From positions 23,140 through 87,139 of the forward strand of contig JAECUM010009381.1 of NCBI GenBank assembly GCA_016617855.1: a DNA stretch of 64,000 nt, given 5' to 3'. The notes below the pieces were generated by a model. The model ran no database searches. It was not told the origin of the DNA and saw only the letters and a program-made list of their open reading frames with translations. The position numbers were made by a program, and so were the translations under genes. This DNA comes from Megalonaias nervosa. Lineage: Eukaryota; Mollusca; Bivalvia; Unionida; Unionidae. Positions 9,877-24,800 of this stretch are shown one piece after another (positions within the stretch are counted from its first letter, which is position 1; every line of letters starts with the position of its first letter).

Positions 9877-12800
9877 CTGCAACAAACAAAAAAAGTATGT
9901 AATATTTGTAAAACAACTAAGCAATTTTTCAGAATCAAAGGATAAAATTAGGACAATCTGCACATCAAGAAAAAAATGGAACAATTCTGGATGAGAATTA
10001 AAGACCTAGAAATCTGAACCTTATCTTTAAGAATTAAATTCAGTAGCATTAGTTTCCAAAAGCCAAACTGTCTAAATGAAACATTTGAACAAGAATCAAG
10101 TCCCCATCATAGTATAATACAACCTGTACAAATGTCAATCCTTGAACACACAAATTAAAGCTTCTGCTGTTTCTTAAAATTCTGATTTTCTCTGGCACAT
10201 GTGAACAACTGTGCCAATCCTTAAGATTTTAATTCTGTCTGGTGAAAAAGTGATGTTATACCATAAATATCAAATAAATATAGATAGGATAGATTTTTTA
10301 ATGTTGAAAGTACAACGGCACATGCTGGAAAAGAAAGAAAGTTGGAAAGAAGGAAAGAAGCTGACAAAAATAGAAAGTACTTATTAACGTACAAAATGCA
10401 ACAGTCAAATAGTATTCTCCTTCATGATATAAATTTTTCTTAATATAATGCACCTTGTATTTATAACACTATTCTGAATGTAATGCACCTTGCATTTATA
10501 ACAATATTCTGAACATAATGCACCTTGCATTTATAAGACTATTCTGAACATAATGCACCATGCATTTATAACACTATTCTGAATATAATGTACCTTGCAT
10601 TTATAACATTGTTCTAAATATAATGCACCTTGCACTACAACACTATTATGAACATATGCACCTTGCATTTATAACACTATTCTGAACATAATGCACCTTG
10701 CATTTATAACATTGTTCTAAATATAATGCACCTTGCATTATAACACTTTTATGAACATATGTACCTTGCATTTATAACACTATTCTGAACATAATGCACC
10801 TTGCATTTATAACACTATTCTGAACATAATGCACCTTGCATTTATAACATTATTCTGAATGTAATGCACCTTGCAATTATGACATTATTCTGAACATAAT
10901 GCATCTTTCATTATAAACTATTCTGAATATAATATGATCATGTCATTAACCCCATTTAAATATTCAGATGAGAATAGAAATGTAAAATTTCCAATATCCA
11001 TGACCTTGAGGATTTATGACATTTGATTCATGCTCAATATCAATTACTATAATTGTTTTAGCCTCGATTCAGCCACTATTGTATTTGGCCAGTGTTAGCT
11101 ATTTGTTTTCTGCGATCAGCTTGAGAACCAACAAATTCTCATCAGTACAAATTAAATGTGAAATGATAGTCTTGACACTTCAGTAATGTTAAATGAACAG
11201 AAGGATCTGAATTAGCTTAAACATGAAGTTTGGATAATACATGTATGTTGCTTCAATTATGCCACAGTAATGAAATCTTGGCTTAAGAACATGATGAGTG
11301 GTATGCATAAGCTAAAATGAATTCTATGATTAACTCATTGCTCAATCTATCAAAAGCATTTATTTATCTACTTATTTGGGAATTTCTAGGAGCAGATAAA
11401 AACAGATCTCCTGTATTTTTATGCTTGAATTTTCAAGAAATTCTATGATCTCATTAGGACCATTTCCAGCATGTTCAAAATTATTCAGAAGGTATTTTGT
11501 CAAACTTTTAATTTCTAACATGTTCACATGCTTTATCAGAATCTCATATTATGATTGATGGACTTAAGAGGCGGACAGATCTCAAAATAACAAACACTCA
11601 TTTATGGGCCTTCTTAAGCAAATTAAAATGGTGAAAACATTACATGTTAAGAATTCAATGCCAGTATGTATAAAACAGGAAATGCCAGGGGTAAATAAAT
11701 CTAGATGTTGGAAGAGGTAAATTTGAAAGACACCGTTTTGGCAAATGTCACTTAATCCACATAAGTCACAATATATTTTCCCAACCACTTGCAACCTACT
11801 TCATTTTTCATGTCCAAACAGGCAAACTGTCATAAACTGTGTCCCCACCATCTACATACTAAAATAGTTATTAGTGCACTTTGTCTATACTGGGAGCTAT
11901 CCATTTGAGGTGCATGATCTCTCTTCCAACATGTACATATGTGATCTGATTTTGAAAAAAGTGTTACCAACAAACTGAATCCAGGTTTCACTATACATCT
12001 CAAATTTCATTCCTTACATTGAGATTTTTAAGATGTTTTATTGCTAAGTTCGGAATTGTGAATTTTCATTGAATATGGCCTGGAGGAATAAAATTCAATC
12101 AAACTATCTTGCATTTTCCTTAGTCTTGTTTTATCTCAGAAGAAAATTTCAGGATTTTCTTAAATTTGTGGAATTCCCCAACTTAATTTTTAAGAATAAA
12201 AAGCCTCCTGGTTGTACAACTTCAAAACCAAAATGTACTTTTGGGGAGGGCAATTTGAAAATAAATTATTTTCAAGTTACTGCTAAATTTCCTATGTTGA
12301 AAGCCATTTCACATGACAATTCTGGTTCAGCTTCTTTACAGTGACATTGTTCTTGCTGAGCCTGACAGAAAAACAACTGCCACTGATTTGATGGCATCAT
12401 CACTGGTGGCTGTACCTGTAGTCTTTCTTTAAACAAAACAAAATGAATAGGAAAGAAAATTTGCTGACAAATACTCTAATAAATGTATATTTTATTGCTA
12501 AATGCAGTTATGGGTGTATTTTAATTTATCATAAATACAATACTTTTTTTTTGTTTTTTGTGCCTCTGCTACTTCATTAAACATATTTGTAACAAAACAA
12601 AATATTAAAACCATAGTTTATTCCCTTTAGCACTTGAAAACTCAAACATCAGAAACCTCAATAAATGCTTTTCTATTTTGTTTTTAAAAAATGAATGGAA
12701 ATTATTGATAAAAGCAATATGCTCAAAGTCTAAATGCATTTCAGAGACCATAAACAAAAAACAAGATGACGGATGAAATGCACACAAGAATGAAATTCAA

Positions 12801-15800
12801 ACTAGATGCAAACTAAATGCAAATGGAGTGCAAAAGAAGTGCAAACAAAATGCAAATTTGGTATTTTACCCCTTGCAGGCACTGAAATGAGAGACTTCAG
12901 TAAAGAACAAAATGATCAGAATCAACCTAAAAATAAAGTTTAGATAATTTGTTCCTGCAGTTATCCTACAATAATGAAAAACTGAATGATTGAGAACATT
13001 CTAAGTATTATGCAACTGAATCAATGAAGTCTCTTTGATGAGCTCATATCACAAGCAATTAGGAAAATTTATTTATCCATTTTACTACATTAAATATGGG
13101 AATTACCAGGGCCAGATAAAAATATAAACCTCCTGTTTTTCTCTCCTTGAATATTCAAGAACATTTTCCAACAAGTTCAAACATTCTGACACCAAATTAA
13201 TTGGACAGGATAATTTATAAACTCACAGTTTTGAGCAATTTTATAACTTTCTCTTTATTACGGGCTTAGAATTTTAAGAATTCTCCAGCTCATTTTTCAT
13301 GAGTAGAAAGACTCTCGAGTATATGACTTTAAAACTAAAATCTTTCTGCAGATAAAAGTAATTTTAATTATGCAATACAAACCTGCTGATTTAAAAAAAA
13401 AAGACCCAATATGCAGTAATAGCCTTGACCTCATGGAACCTACCCCCCCCACAACCCAACATAATTCCAGTATAATACCATAGACAACTTCTGACGACAA
13501 GAATATCACCCTTCATCGACTTGGACTGACACTCAAAGGACAAAAGAACAGGTAGAATGCAGGACTCAGTAGTAACAGTAGCATATATTACACTAGAAGA
13601 ATTAATTAGTCTGCCACCCCACCCCTACCCCCTCTTGAAACTACATTTGCTGAATTTGAAAGCCTGATGGGAGGCTGATGGCCTAAGATAAGTTATCAGA
13701 GTGAACTTACCATTGCTGACAGTAGGGTACTCAACTTCCGACAGGGGGATGACTTCACAACTTACTGGGAAGATACAATTGTCTTGAAGCATAAATGTCC
13801 TCACTCTGGTATGACATTCACTGAAGGTTAAGTGGAGTGAAACTGCCAGGATGTGTCTTTCACAGTATCATCCGAAGAAGAATGATTAAAAAAGGCCCAA
13901 GATGCAGCAATAGCCCTTAGCTCATGGGATTCCCTTGAAGGTTCACGAGGAGGTTCAGATAACAACCAAAGAACACAAGAGGTTCCACCAAACAATTCGG
14001 AAAGTTTTGAGTCCAACCATATGGTGCCTGATAAAGAACTCAGAGTACTGGAGAGAGTTGCTATATAGCCCTTAATGGTGGATAGTGAGAAATCTTTTCT
14101 TCAAAGAGAAAAAAGAAGAAAATCTGCAACTGCAGTTAAACAGAAGCAGTTAGAATCAATGCAATTCCTTCTTTACCAACTGCAGAAAATTCTCCACCTG
14201 GACTCATAAACATGGAAATTGGCTGCCTTCTAACCTGAGTGATGCATTTGGCAACAGTGCCTGATAACGGGATTTGGCAGTTGAATTGTTTGATATGATC
14301 CAGGCATGAAGGTAGAGAATTTGAGAAGTGTTGTGTGACAGGGTCCCCCTGTGCAGCTACAGCTGATCCATCATCCAACTGATCAAGGAGACTGTTTAGC
14401 CATGATTGTTGGGGTAGCTGGGGTACTATCAGGATGATCCATGACTTGGAATCTGTTAAGAACCTGAGGTATTATTCTAAACGGTGGGAAAGTATAGGCA
14501 TAGAATCAATCCCACCTCAGACCAAGAGCATCTGCTACCCATTACCTCTGGTCTGGGACTTGAAAGACATAAAGAGAGATCTTGTTGTTTTGACCTCTTT
14601 GTGAACAACCCTACCATTGGAAAATATGTCTCTGCTACTCACTGGACAGACTATCTTCCAAAATATTGATTTTTCCCATAATGTAGTGGACTTTGAAAGT
14701 GATCTCTGAAGATGTCTAGTGGCAGAGGAAACAGACTTCCAAATAGAGAGAAGTGGCATAAGTGCCCACTTGACATCGAAGGTACACTGTGATTGCTGTC
14801 ATTTCTGTAGCAACCACGATTCAGTGATATGGCTGACACACCCTTAAAGTGATAGATAAACAAACTTCTAAACTGATTGTGTGAAAGGAAGATTCTTCCA
14901 TAGACTACAGACGCTGCAGGACTACATTCTCAAGCTCTAAGTGAGCTCCCCAGCTTTCCAAGGGTACTAAATATGTTGCTGCATCCCAAGTCCCAACAAG
15001 AAAGAGTCTGAAGCAGGCAGAAAACAAAGTCTTCTCATCCAGTCTTGCCATGAGAGAAAGTACTTGTGGGATTCTGTAGGAACAAACATAACTGTCCCTT
15101 GATAGGTGCAAACATCCATCCCCACATAAATAAATTCTGAGAAAGGATTAGGTCCGACTTCTGATTTCTGCTTAGAAAAAAAGAGGAGTCACAGTCTCCC
15201 AACATAGAAATATGACCTTCAGAAGGGGAAACTTTAAGGAAATTGTTCAACCAATCATCCAAGTGCTGGAGGATGTGAACCTCTAATGAACTTGCTATTG
15301 GACCCATCAGCGTGGTGAAGGCTCTAGGTGCACAAGTTAGACTGAAAAGAACAGTCTGAAACTGAAGGATCTCCTGTCCCCATACAAAAAAACAAGAATT
15401 TCCTGTGGGCTGGGAGGATAGGGAGGGGAAGATAGGTTATCATGGAGATCATTGGAGACTGCCAAGTTGTCTGGTGCAATGACATTCCTCTCTGACCCTC
15501 ATTTATTGTGGAAAGAACCCATACATCATCCATGAAGGTCCAACCAAGCCTCTGGGTAAAAGGCCCAATCTGGCACCTACTGGAATGTTCAGAAGAGGGA
15601 AACTTGGCAGGAGCTGGTGCCAATCCCTAAAACAATGAACAAAGAAACCCTGCCAAAAATCAGCATGAGGCTATGGTTACCAAAGTACAAGTCATCAGTT
15701 CCAAATCCTTGCAAAACTTAATGAGGTGACAAGTGTAGGTCCTGGCCAACATTTCTATTTGGGAACCACTAACATTTAAGGTGGGCAGCTTAAGGGGCCA

Positions 15801-18800
15801 AGTAGGTTAATGGACCCTGTAACTGGAGGCTGAAACCAGAAACCAAAGCATAAAAGAGGGGGCAAGCAAACCTTTCTGCTGTCTGGGTGCCTCTGGGCCT
15901 CAAGACAACTGAGTTACACCATCATTGTTTGAGGGAGCGCTATGAAGTCCAATTTAAGCTGTACAACAAAGAGCTTCTCCTAACTGGAGAGGATCCTAAC
16001 ATCCAATGATCCGAAGGGTTTTGGACGTATTTGAGGAAAGCAGGCAGTAGCTCTTATTTACTACCTTGTCAAAGGTCCACACATACTCCTCCTCCATCAC
16101 TTGACTTGAACAGTGGAATCCCAAAAGAGAAACGTCAGACATGTCTGGTTCTTCTTGAAACTCATTTGTATCAACCAAAATTAACATTATCATTCTGTCT
16201 TGCCTCTCACAGTGAGACAGGACTATTTCATCTCCCTCCTTAGAGAAGGGGAACTTATGACTGAGTGTTTGAAAACCCATCTCTTCCCATGGATTGGGTG
16301 GGGAAATGAACCTAAACCATTGTTCCTCAAAAGGGATTGATGATTTCCTCTTGATGCAAGAGGTAGATAAGGAGGCTGGGGGAGATGAGTTTGAACTACT
16401 GTGTGCCCAGTCCATCAAACCATGGAGCCATGGCAAGTTATCTATGTTGTCATGGTAGGAAAAGGAGACATGGCTGACTCACCACCAGGTGGAAGGAGTC
16501 ACAAAGTTATGTTGGGACTGAATTGGAACATCAAGGAAGGGTGCTGACCTAATTTCATTCCCAAGATGGGTCCCCAAAGGGATTGAAGAGAGGAATATGT
16601 GGGTATCGAACAGAAGACAGTTGCGCAATGTTCAGCATTTAGTGCTCATTGACCAAAGACAAAAATGACAGATTATGTTCTGTGCTGATCACCAATCCTG
16701 TGATTGGCACCTGGTACCTGGTGACAAACATTTGGTAATTATCACTTGGGACATTACCTGGTGCCCAGTGCCAGCGCCTGGTAACCTGTGACAGACTTTA
16801 TACAATCTCACTAAACACATTACCCAGTACCAGTGACTGGAACAGACCTGCTGTGACTTTCACTTGACACACTAAACAGTACCTGGTTGCCAGTGCCCAG
16901 TTACCAAGCAAAGAAGGGTTAGATAATGTAGACCTTACTGTGGAGTCCATGTTCATGGAATTTGTCTCTGATGAATAAGATCCTCTGAATTTAAATATGG
17001 GTATACTCAAACATGAAGACAGTGCTTCCCTTGTGTCAGGAAGGTTAGTGTTACTCCTCAATGATGGCAATTTTCCTCCACTGAGAAGTGTTAAGGATCC
17101 CACCCTCGCAGAAGCAGACAACCTCCTTTGTGGTTTCTTACATATTTTTAAAGAAAAATTTCCACATTTTTTCCAGGCTTTTTCTTGGATGCAACTTTTT
17201 GGGAAGGTTCACTTATGACACTTACTGAACAGAATCAAAATATTTTCACTTAAAAAATGAGCATTTTAAAATCAAAAGCTGCTTCTGTTTTTTGACTTAC
17301 CCAAAACATCTGAATTAGAGATACAACCTTTTACTAAACCATATGTTACATTTGCTGTGTTCACAGCATATGTTGATATGAAGAAAAGAAAGGGTTATTT
17401 TAAATTTAGACACTGTTTGAGGAAACTTTTTGAGAAATTTAATGAAGCTGGGACCAGGTGTACATGGAGTAAGCTTCAACAGTCATAATGTTCCATACTG
17501 GCTGTGCCAGACACTTTTTCCATGTCACATGTTGGGATCAAGACATGAACCTTCAGGAAACTGATATCTGTAGTGAGTTTTAGTTTCAAAGAGGCATGTT
17601 TTCTTCATGAGACATGTTTTGATGCTACACCAAATGTAGTTCATATTTAAAGGTGTGATAGAATGAACCTTGAAAAATTACTTTAAATTCATCATTTATC
17701 TGGCATTTAATAACCAATTTATTTGTCACAGTCGGGCAGTGTGTACACATCCAAATGATGTTGAACAAAAGTGTATGTATGTTAGATAAAAGTGCTCATA
17801 TTCTGTCCAAAAGACAAATTTCTAATGGCTATTGAGTATTATACACTGCAGAATCACATCAGCTGCAGTGAAGTTGAACATGAAATTTCCAAATATCAGA
17901 TTTCATCAAAGTTTGTTCAATGAAAGTTGCATTTTTATGACCATCAATATAACAAGGAAAGCAACATTACCTTTTTGTCACAATTTAATCAGAAACAAAT
18001 TTTATAGATAACAAGTCCAAGTAAGGGCCCAAGGTGGTCAAGTGGTCTAAGGCACTCACCTCACTCACACATCTCATCTCTGTCCATGTGTGAATGGGTG
18101 TGTGAGAAATGTGACCATGTATAGCCTATCAGGTACTGAAAAATAGCATTAAAGGTCACAAAACCAAGCTAAACCTCACAAAGTCATAAATTTTGTATCT
18201 TAAGTTGGAAAAATATTCTCCTGGAAACACACAAATGGAACATTCAATACATTCAGGCATTTACATGCTTGCTGTTATGATGGCTATATTGGGCATCAGA
18301 TCGGCACCATTTTCATTCAGGACCAACTAGACATAATAATAATTCTGGTCGATATGACTTTTCACCTAGGAGGAGTAGCGATTACATGATTTTCAAGATG
18401 GTCATTTGTGGCGACCATACTAAATGTCAGATCAGCACAATTTTCATTGTAAGTCTTATGGTGAAAACACCATGATGATATAACCATCCATTCAGAAGAA
18501 ATTATGGTAACAAGTTTTTCAAGAAGACTAGGTGGTCTGAGTGACAACATTATAATTTAGGATCAGGCAATATACTAAAGAGTCTTCTGGAGGAAACTAC
18601 ATGTCCACTGCATTCTGTTCAGAAGGAGCAGAGATTAAATAAATGTCGAGATGGCTACCATGCTGGCATCAGATCACCTCCATGTTCATTTAGCATTAAC
18701 TAGGCATCAGAGGAATTTTTTTTAGTGGAAATCCCATTTTGATATGACTCTCTATTTAGTAGTAATGAATGGCCATAGTGGATATCTGAGCAGCACCATT

Positions 18801-21800
18801 TTCAAGTAGGACCAAGTAAGAATTCTTCTAGTGAACAACTCATGACAATCTTGTTCCGTTCAAGATGCAGTTACTTCACTATAACATCATTTTCAAGATG
18901 GCTGTCATGGTGGCTATATTGGACGTCACATTAGCAACATTTTCATTTAGGACCAACAAGACATCATAATGGTCATCCATTTAAAACTAGTGGTGCCAAG
19001 ATTTTCAAGATGGTCACTGTGGTGGCAAAATTTATATCTGAGCAGTGCCATTTTCATTTAGGATCAAGACAACTTTGAGATGAATATGCATTTGTAAAGT
19101 TTTGTTGCAATCTTCCAAGAGGTTTACAAGTAGTAATATGAAATTTGTGCTAATAGATGGATGTATGACAGACAACAGATGATCCCATTAAATGTTATCA
19201 TCTATGATCAGTCGAACTAAAAACTGAAAGCCTATTATGCCAGGATGCTTCCTATCAAATCTGGTCAAATTCTATTTAGTGATTTTTGAACTAGTTTCAA
19301 GTATTTTCTATTTTTAGTAATGGCAGTATTATTGGACAAAAGATTAGCATCCATTACATAGCTGCCAACCCCCAAGTACAAAAATACTGACTGCTTAAGA
19401 CAAAAATACTGATTTTCAGAAAAAAAATACTGATTTTTAAAATTTTAATGTATATGTAACTATTTACAACATCTACAACCATCAGTAAAATAGGACAGTA
19501 TCTTAATTATTAATGTCAAAGATGCAAATGTTGTACTCTTGCACCTTCTGAAATGGACACCCTGTTCAATTCGGGTGCCCATTTAGAAGGTGAAAGAGAG
19601 CAACAAACGCTCAGACACTGGCTGTTTATAGGAGCCTTTTCCATACCTTGTTTTTTTCTCAATCATTATCAGTTCCAATGTACCATCTTTTATTGATGGT
19701 CTCAATTCAGTGTGATTTTCTTACTGAACTGTTTTCATCCTAGCACACAAGTAATCCTTTGCGATTTTAATGAATTGCCAGCAACACTACTAACTGAAAG
19801 AGGAAGGTTTATTTCTAAAAGAAATATAATAAACCAAATTTGAATGAATTGCATCAAGGTTCTGGTATTTATATTTGTAAGTTCAGGCTGAGCTGTTGAT
19901 GATGAAGCAGCAAGCTGATGTTTATTAGCTTTTTCATGCTCTTGAATGTCAAGGGCATCTCCATGCCCAACAGCGAAATCACATTACACAATTTACAAAA
20001 TGTAAAGTTTTCTCCTTTACTAGATGGTTTCACAAATCCTAACATGATCGCACAACTGACCTTCCAATTCTCTTTCTTCCCTGCAGAAAATTCTGAATAT
20101 TCTGCTTTCCTTTTTGACATGATTAGAAGCTGAATATTACGAAGATGAGATACAGTGACAGCAGCAATTGTTTGTGCAATCCAATATGGTGGTTAAAGAT
20201 AGGCATGGTAGTCTTAATTTCAAATGAACCAATCACATTTTAGAACTCTATTCCTATATACATGCAATACATTTCTATCAGAATGGAACTGAGTGCCCAT
20301 TCTAAACAGAAAATTGCAAGGAAATTTTTTATTATTTTTTTAAATTAAAAAATGTATTTTAAGCAAGAAAAACGTACACCTGTATTCAGGTCCAAAATAC
20401 AAGACAAATACAGGAAAACTGGGACACTTGGCAGCTATGCCATTAAACAAATTTCAATGGCCCCATGTCACAATGCTGCTGTAATGTGTTCAAATTGATC
20501 AAGTAGTTTCTGAGAACAAGCTGTAAATAACAACTATGAACAGACAATAGATGGCTGACAACACACAATGGATTATGGACCTTATCATAACTTCACTTGG
20601 CCTTATGACCAGGTAAGCTACAAATTTGATGAATACCTGATGCATTCAATGTTTCTTTTATGGGTATCCAGAATAGGTGCTGAATATACAGATGCAAAAT
20701 TGAAGACTTTATTAAATTGTTACCTTTCAAAATCTGCTTCTGAAGCGAGTTAGGATGACAAAACAACCGTAACTTTACCTCTTGGGTATTTTTTCCAGAC
20801 AGGGAGAGGGCTAATTAAGTGGTTAGAATTTGTGCCTAATCCTACTGTATCATATTGTGACAATAAAATACGATCAAACTAAACTGAAAAATGCACCTTT
20901 AATGGAGTAAACCCTGAGGAAATTTAATACATATAAATTATGATAACAATTTCACAGCAAATAATGTGCTTCTTTCGTACTGGATATTCAATAGCAGGTA
21001 TTCTACTATTTTTCAAGACAGGTCCTGCAGTCGATGTAACTGGAAATTCTTCAGTGTACAAGGATGAAACTGTGAAATTATAAAATGTCACACACACTGT
21101 TAATTCACGCAAATTGACAAAGAAAAGATACTTAAACATAAAAATACCTCATTAGTTCAAAGTCCACACTAGGGGGCCAACTCAAACAAAAAGTCATCCT
21201 CGAATCATTTTATCTAAACAGGCTGCAAAAGTGAAGTTCAATTTGCAACGCACTGATTTCATGACATTTACCATCACCCCATTTGGTTTTAATACAATGC
21301 ATTAATAATCAAAATAAATGCTGACTTTTGTGTTGATTTTCCTTCAAAAAGAAAGGTGGAAAGTTGGAACAAAAAGTTCTATGCTTTCTGATTAATTTTG
21401 GTGCAAGTTTGATAATCAGAAAATCTGCCATGATTCTTGAAAAAAAATTATGCAAAATTGTGTATTATGACTTGGTGTACACATCTACTGTAGGTCCAGC
21501 ATTGTCCTGCATTTCATAATATCAATGTATGAAAAGAGCACTTCTACTATGAAAACTGTTTCAACAACAACCTGTTTTCAAGGTTGCCATTTGATGTTAC
21601 ACAACGACTACAGTGAAGCCAAAAAAAAAAAGAAACATTTTAATATTTTTATAAAGTTTTAATAGTACTTCATCAATATTTTTAACAAGTTTTAATAGTA
21701 CTTCTTCAGTTTTTTAATGATCTGACAAGAAAATCATGGAAAAACAAGTTAAATTGACTATTTTGAACATTATACATTTATAACTTTCTACACACACCTC

Positions 21801-24800
21801 TTCATATTTGCACATTACCCTGAGTGGAAAGAGAAGTCATTTCACCCAAATATTAGAATCCAGCATATCCCTGTTAAATATGGGCCAAGGCTACCCTGAC
21901 TCTAGATCTCTTGCAAACATGATATAGCAAATTCTGTCAGCAGAGTAAAGGTTATTGATTTTTTTTTTAAAGTTCTGATTTGCAAATTTTTATACTAAAA
22001 TTGGGAAAAATTGACATTTGTTGGCACTGGCAAAAACATGTCCAGAAACGTCCCTGAATAGCTATGAAAAATGAGAATTTAGGAAAAAAATTAACACTTT
22101 GACATATACCATCAATACTGTTTGCCTCAATATAATATATTCTTCCTGCAGCTTACTGAACAAGAGCCCCTTGAAGGGACTGCTGCTCTACTGGCCAAAT
22201 AGAATTTCTAAAAATCTTTGATAAGTCTCTTTCTTCTGTCCGTTACTCTTTTCAACTGCAGAGTAATGAAACCATCTCTGAAACTGGCATCATTAAAGGT
22301 ATTCTGTAGATATAACCACAAACTGGGTTTGATAAAAATCAATTCATACTAAGGAACCATGGTGGATCAGTAACTAAAAGGGTTTGGGGTTGAATCCTAC
22401 CACTGGACAAGCCTGGGTTGATTGCCATGGTATGTCTGAAATTTCAGCTGAGATTTCTTTGACAGGTGTGTTTGGAAAAAAAAGAGACACTCATCTCTAA
22501 CCATCAGGAAGATTTCATTCTAAATGTGATTAATGTTACAAAAGTGTAGCATCCACATGCAGTGTTTATTATATGTTGTTTACATGATAATTATAGGAGA
22601 CGGATACATTCTCACTCCTTCTCAAACAATTATATGGATAAAAATAAGTGCTTTCAAATCATTCTCAGAAGTCTGCTAATCAAGTGTTTTGATGAATGTT
22701 CCTGAATTCAAGATGTTTAGATTATATTTGTTAATGCAGAAGTGGAAGCAGATGAGAGTGGGGACAACACACTGCAGAAAAATAGGCAGTGTGAAATCAC
22801 TGATATTTATGGAATACTTCAGTCAGTGACTCATTTTTACCTTCTGTTTTAACTGATGAAAATTAAATTAATGCAGTTCTATTATTGGATGTTTCATTTT
22901 TCAGTTGTGTAACCTAAGGATCTCTCTTCCTTAAAATTTTATTTACAAACCTTTTTCTCCTTATCCATTTATCTGACTATATACATGCATGTCTGTTTTT
23001 TGCTTTTCCGGCATCTAAATTCCTCCTCTCTGTCTACATATATTATTTACATATATATTTTTTATAACTTTAAATATTGGCTTATGGTTTTTAGGTGCCC
23101 ACAAAAGACATAACAAATATATTGTGATTCCTTAAAATATCCCATATTTTATTTCATCTTAATTTTTTCAATCATGATGGGACTTAGCAGCAAGATCAAG
23201 TTTCCCAAGAGCAAGTTCATTTTTCCAGTCAGCTTGCCCTGGGCCATTTTTCATCAGCTTGCCCTTGTATAAAATTTGCAAATCCCTGTATAGCGAGAGT
23301 AAATTTTCAATATGCAACTATGGTGGCCATGTTGCAGGTCAGATCAGCACCATTTTCATTTAGTACCAACTCTACATCATCAGAAGTCTTTCAGTGATGA
23401 CTGCATTTTAATATGACCATCCATTCAGAAAAATAAGCAATAAAAAGATTTGTAGGTGAGTCACAATGGTGGCCATAGTGGATGTCACATAAGCACCAAC
23501 CATTTTCAGTTAGAAACAATTAAAAACCTTACACACCCATTTTGATATGATCTTTTATTTTGAAGGAGTAGTGAAAAAATGTTCAAGTTGGCTGCCATGG
23601 TGGCCATACTAGACATTGGGCTGTATGCATGTGAAGTTTATTGGCAATCATCACAGCTATTTATGAGCAGTGGTGATAACAAGATTGTGCTAATGGATGG
23701 ATGAATAGTCAACATCTAGTTCTTCCACAACAAGAAGAAAACAATAACTCACTGGTTTTCATAATGTACACATCTGAGTACAGAGCTAAAGATTTAAAAG
23801 TAGTAGTCAAGTGAAGCAGAAATAGTGGTTCAGGAGAGACTTACAGGTACAGACTGCAGATGCTAAAAGATTGACATATTTAAACTTAACCTCAATTACA
23901 ACATTCTTGCATATGAGACAGATGAATGTGTTTGCTGAATTGACTGGTAAACTGGGCTCATTTATGTACTTACATGATCCCAAATATGGCCTGCAATCTG
24001 GTCTATCTGTATAGCAATGGTGCGATGTTCTCCTGAATAATGGACATACAACCATGTACAAAGGAGGATTAGGAACACAAACAGCACAAAGTTCAACAGG
24101 CTGGCAAGTGACTCCAAACCAACTAAACTCAAGAGTCCTGCTAAAATATAGGCTACCATCATCACAGTGAACAGAACTGCTGGTGTCCTTGCTGCACTGA
24201 AAATGTTCTTGCTCTCGTTATGTTTGCAGAAATTTTCATACTGTTCATCAACTTCAACCTGAAGTTGCTCTGCAAAGGCCTTACTGAATTCTGGTCCACC
24301 CATCTTTCGTGCCGAACGAAAGTGATTGAGTGCTTTCTCTTTTATCCTCCTGTGTTCTGCTTCCAAGTGACTTTCATGAAGATATGGCTTATCCCCACCA
24401 CATACCTAAAAAAAGGGTGAAGAATTCATAAAAACTTGAGGACTTAAAATACGATCCGAAGTTGGCCCTAGGTTATTTAAGAGAGCATGGTGCTAAGATC
24501 TTCCTATGTGATGTCATCTGCCCCTCTCTGGAATGTACCCTGCCCTCACTTAAGTGTGCTTCACTGTCAATGGGGGCCATGCTGTCTTAAATCTTTGAAG
24601 GTATAGATAGATGAGACAAGTTAACATTTTAAATGAGCAACTTGGGCATCAATTTGGTGCCATTACCCCCCCCCCCTTTCACATACAGTGCAAATATTAT
24701 CCTATTAAGAAGTGACCTTCTACTTGATAAAATTACTCCACAAAGTATCATTACAAGTGGATATGTACTTGGCATCCATGCAATCATGCATGCACTTTCC

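Larger units (their letters stand above)
13690..16650 (-). mobile_element. DIRS-like tyrosine-recombinase retrotransposon, copy 1, decayed
   Basis: Domains appear in DIRS order on the minus strand: a gag-like frame (16436-15996), reverse transcriptase (15623-15035), an RNase H-like region (about 14863-14480) and a tyrosine-recombinase-like end (14378-13740). Reading frames are broken by stops and shifts, so it is inactive. Copies 2 (39440-41600) and 3 (52926-53266 plus 59805-60420) match it at DNA level; for example the gag region here (near 16420-16520) matches 40905-41025. The terminal repeats were not resolved, so both ends are approximate. Confidence 0.8.
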
